NCBI RefSeq assembly: GCF_009496535.1
Contig: NZ_WIDL01000006.1
Coordinates: forward strand, 62,001-126,000
Source: Stenotrophomonas sp. MYb238
GTDB taxonomy: Bacteria; Pseudomonadota; Gammaproteobacteria; Xanthomonadales; Xanthomonadaceae
Reading direction: 5' to 3'
Length of the DNA stretch: 64,000 nucleotides
Each line of letters opens with the position of its first letter. The first letter of the stretch is position 1. Below, one piece after another: positions 61,671 to 64,000 of this stretch. The notes under the pieces are model-generated. The model had not been told where the DNA came from. It saw only the letters and a program-made list of their open reading frames with translations, and did not search any database. Position numbers and translations under genes: made by a program.

Positions 61671-63758
61671 TTAGTTCCGTTCGCGCAGGTAGCCGTTCAG
61701 GCCCTTGTCGCGCAGTTGCCGCGCCGCACCGGCCCAGTCCAGCGGCTTGCCGTTGTCCAGGCGCTCGAGCACCGCGACGATCGCCAGTTCCACTTCGGGC
61801 AGCTGCGCCGCTTCGGGCAGCCGCGCACGCTGGTCGATCGCCTCGTACAGCACGACGTTGGCCTCGGCATAGCTCAGCGGCGCGGTGGCGCCGTGCCGCG
61901 CGCGCCAGCGCTTGCCGTCGAGCACCGCGTTGACGTGCGACTGGATCAGGTAGGTGGCGCGGCCGATCAGCTTGAGGTTGCCCGGCTGCACCGCGGTCAT
62001 GGTGTTGCCGACCGTGCGCCCGAGCCGCGCCATCACCGCGGTCGAATGCGCGTTGAGCAGCATCTTCAGCGCCAGCGTGCGGTCCAGGCCGAGCGGATCG
62101 CGGCGTTGCGGCAGGTCCAGCGCGATGCCCTGGGCCGCGCCGTCCAGGCCCTTCAGGTCGTCGCCGGCACCCGCGCCGTGTCCCACCGTGACGGTGAGCC
62201 GGCCGGCACCGGCATCGCCGAACGCCTGCCACCATTGCCGCGCGAGCGCATCCACCGGTTCGCCGGCGTAGCGCAGCAGCACGCCCAGGTCGTCGGTTTG
62301 CGGCGGCAGGCGCTCGCGGTTCTGCGGCGACCAGGATAGGTCGTACAGCGCCTGCTGCTCGGCGCCGGCGCGCTCCAGGCTGCGCAGCGCGGTACCGCGC
62401 AGCGCCGGATCGTCCACCTTCTGCTCGAACTGCGGGCGGTACTGCGCCGCGTCCAGCCCATGGAAGGGACGGTGCAGCAAGGCATCCCAGGCGGCCTGCG
62501 GGGTCGCCACCGGCGCCCATACGCGGATCCACGACGCCGGCGGCGTGGTGTCGGTGCGGTCCAGCGGCGCCAGCCGGAAGGTCGGCGCGCGCTCGGTGAC
62601 GTCCACGAATACCGGCATCAGGGTCTCGCCGGCCAGGTAGGTGGCGTGGCGGCCACCGGCATAGGCCTGCGCCTCGCGCACGGTCCACTGCGCCAGCTGC
62701 GGCGCGCTGCCGGCCACGGTGCGCTGCAATCCGGCGAAGCCACGCAGCCGGCTTTCGATGCTGTCCTTGGCATCCAGGCCAAGGCGCTGCGCATCGGCCG
62801 CCGGCAGGTGCGGCAGCAGCAGCGCGCGCAGCGCGTCCTCCAGCACCAGGCCCAGTGCGTACAGGCTGGTGGTGGTGGCCTGCATGCGGGTGGAGCCGGT
62901 GATGGCCTGCGGGCCGGTGGGCAGCGCGATCTTGTGGATGCGCGCGTCGTCGAGCACGCGCCGGCTGCGCTCGAACGGGCGCAGCACCTCGTCCGGATTG
63001 TTGTAGACGAACCAGACCCGATCGGTGCCTTCCCCGCGCTGGTCGGCGGCGGCCAGCGCGGTGCCGATCACCGCCGAAGTCTCGCCACCTTCGGTCACCG
63101 CGAACACCACGTCGTCGGCACCAATGCCGTCATCGCGCATCTGCAGCGCGCCGATCAACTGCAGGTCCTCGAAGCCTTCCAGCGAGCTGATCAGCGCGCG
63201 GTCGCCACCGGTGATCTCGCCGCGCACGCGCTCGCCCAGGTCCGCCGGCAGCTTGGCGGCGATGCGCGGCCACGCCGGATCGGCCTGCATGCGCATCCAG
63301 AACGGGCGCCACACGCCGCTTTCCAGGGTCTCGGCCAGGCGCCCGGTGGACCCGGTGCCGTAGAAGTAGATGCGGTGGCCGTCGCGCAGCGCGCGCTGCA
63401 CCGCGGCCGAGGCGGCATGCAGTTTCGCCATGCGCTGCGGGTCGTCGGCCAGCGCGGCGAAGGCGCGGGCCACGTCCTCGTCCACCGAGAACAGCTGCGA
63501 CAGCGCCTGCGCCGGATCGGTCGCGGCCACTTCGCTCAGGTTCCAGGTCCTGGGGTGGCGCTGCTCGGTCAGCAGCGTGTGCAGCTGGAACTGGGTGCGC
63601 TGCTGCACGAACTCGGTCGATGCCGGCGACGGCGGCAGGCCCAGCCGCTCGCCGGCATCGGCGGCAAGAGCGGCCGGGCTGATCGCCGCCAGGCTCAGGG
63701 CGAACGTCATGGCAATGCGTCCGGTACGGGGGAAGGATGCACGGTTCGGTCGAGTCAT
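61671..63758 (-). CDS. Exported MurQ/GCKR-like protein with two SIS domains
   Basis: The 695-residue protein begins with a probable signal peptide (basic start, then MTFALSLAAISPAALAAD). The first half resembles MurNAc-6-phosphate etherase: NLSEVAATDPAQALSQLF, IYFYGTGSTGRLAETLE (SIS sugar-phosphate loop) and GPQAITGSTRMQA. The second half has a further SIS-like part (MLLNAHSTAVMARLGRTVGN), so overall layout is that of glucokinase regulatory protein (GCKR). The Glu of MurQ's catalytic segment after the SIS loop is not evident. An exported protein of this fold is unusual. Confidence 0.72.
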   Translation of the reverse strand: MTRPNRASFPRTGRIAMTFALSLAAISPAALAADAGERLGLPPSPASTEFVQQRTQFQLHTLLTEQRHPRTWNLSEVAATDPAQALSQLFSVDEDVARAFAALADDPQRMAKLHAASAAVQRALRDGHRIYFYGTGSTGRLAETLESGVWRPFWMRMQADPAWPRIAAKLPADLGERVRGEITGGDRALISSLEGFEDLQLIGALQMRDDGIGADDVVFAVTEGGETSAVIGTALAAADQRGEGTDRVWFVYNNPDEVLRPFERSRRVLDDARIHKIALPTGPQAITGSTRMQATTTSLYALGLVLEDALRALLLPHLPAADAQRLGLDAKDSIESRLRGFAGLQRTVAGSAPQLAQWTVREAQAYAGGRHATYLAGETLMPVFVDVTERAPTFRLAPLDRTDTTPPASWIRVWAPVATPQAAWDALLHRPFHGLDAAQYRPQFEQKVDDPALRGTALRSLERAGAEQQALYDLSWSPQNRERLPPQTDDLGVLLRYAGEPVDALARQWWQAFGDAGAGRLTVTVGHGAGAGDDLKGLDGAAQGIALDLPQRRDPLGLDRTLALKMLLNAHSTAVMARLGRTVGNTMTAVQPGNLKLIGRATYLIQSHVNAVLDGKRWRARHGATAPLSYAEANVVLYEAIDQRARLPEAAQLPEVELAIVAVLERLDNGKPLDWAGAARQLRDKGLNGYLRERN

Positions 63759-63767
63759 GCGTCGGCC

Positions 63768-64000
63768 TCAGTTGTTCGCGGCGGGAGCGGCCGGGTCGCG
63801 CGAGGCCAGCGCATGCAGGATGCGCAGGTCCTCGGCGTCCAGTTCGGTGCCGCCCTGGCCGCGGAAGTGGTTGCGGAAGGCGCGCACCGTGGCGGCGCGG
63901 TCGTCCAGCGGATAGCCGATCAGGCGCAGCGCGGTCCACGGATCGAATCCGTCCGGCGCCGGCGGCGCGTCGGCGGCGGGCCAGCGGCCGAAGCCGGCGT
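63768..64000 (-). CDS. C-terminus of an AmiD/AmpD-type N-acetylmuramoyl-L-alanine amidase (partial)
   Basis: The last 76 residues are visible; the gene starts beyond the window. AGFGRWP, then LRLIGYPLDDRAATVRAFRN, HFRGQGGTELDAEDLRILHA match the C-terminal peptidoglycan-binding part of AmiD-type amidases (the GY...AF..HFR pattern). The catalytic domain is not visible, so the call rests on the tail. It lies 9 bases before the SIS gene and is probably cotranscribed. Confidence 0.65.
   Translation of the reverse strand, partial: AGFGRWPAADAPPAPDGFDPWTALRLIGYPLDDRAATVRAFRNHFRGQGGTELDAEDLRILHALASRDPAAPAANN

Overview
The window joins two different pieces of DNA. Bases 1 to about 37,900 are most of a Tn4371-type integrative and conjugative element (ICE). 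It runs off the left edge inside trbB and ends at its tyrosine integrase near 37.75 kb. The rest is chromosome of a high-GC gammaproteobacterium, most likely Xanthomonadaceae/Lysobacteraceae (Stenotrophomonas, Pseudoxanthomonas, Luteimonas or Lysobacter type). That placement is an inference from gene content, strong GC bias, dispersed GTAGGAGCG palindromes and a repeat family I recognise from that group. No tRNA, rRNA or CRISPR array was seen.

ICE layout, left to right. The mating-pore genes trbB, a CopG-like regulator and the coupling protein traG read leftward (1-3.2 kb). Cargo follows: a LysR regulator, an SRPBCC protein, a broken DJ-1/old-yellow-enzyme chimera and an SMR exporter (3.5-6.4 kb). 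An EexN-like lipoprotein and a second LysR (TraR-like) lie at 6.5-7.7 kb. A large export module occupies 7.8-19 kb: an outer-membrane factor is divergent, across a palindromic operator, from a TetR-led operon that encodes an RND adaptor and pump, an SMR-like protein lacking the essential glutamate, a DUF3313 lipoprotein, and a complete Mla/MCE-type lipid ABC transporter. The core backbone then resumes leftward: relaxase with a hairpin-rich candidate oriT, traF, DUF2840, a ribbon-helix-helix protein, parA, three iterons, repA, an AlpA-like protein, DUF2285, DUF2958, an XRE regulator, DUF736, ParB and DUF932. An A/T-rich RloC-like ATPase is inserted at 32.3-34.6 kb. RadC, a DUF1016 nuclease and the integrase complete the element. 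A sequence motif with a covarying hairpin recurs at least three times between these genes.

Chromosomal part. Leftward genes for a lipoprotein, a LysM protein and QueF are followed by a chagasin-type inhibitor, an M20 amidohydrolase and a hypothetical protein. Then come an MdtABC-type RND system (42.5-50.3 kb), a 1-kb composite inverted-repeat region, and a MacB-like ABC operon with three consecutive HlyD-type adaptors (51.4-56.5 kb). The right end holds HglS (2-oxoadipate dioxygenase/decarboxylase), a HAD hydrolase, an EF-hand protein, a D,D-dipeptidase, an exported MurQ/GCKR-like double-SIS protein and the C-terminus of an AmiD-type amidase. The last three look like a periplasmic peptidoglycan-turnover cluster.

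The strongest candidates for something not well described are the ICE-borne RND + Glu-less SMR + MCE operon, the RloC-like zinc-hook ATPase with a HEPN-like tail, the three-adaptor ABC operon, and the repeated hairpin motif of the ICE.
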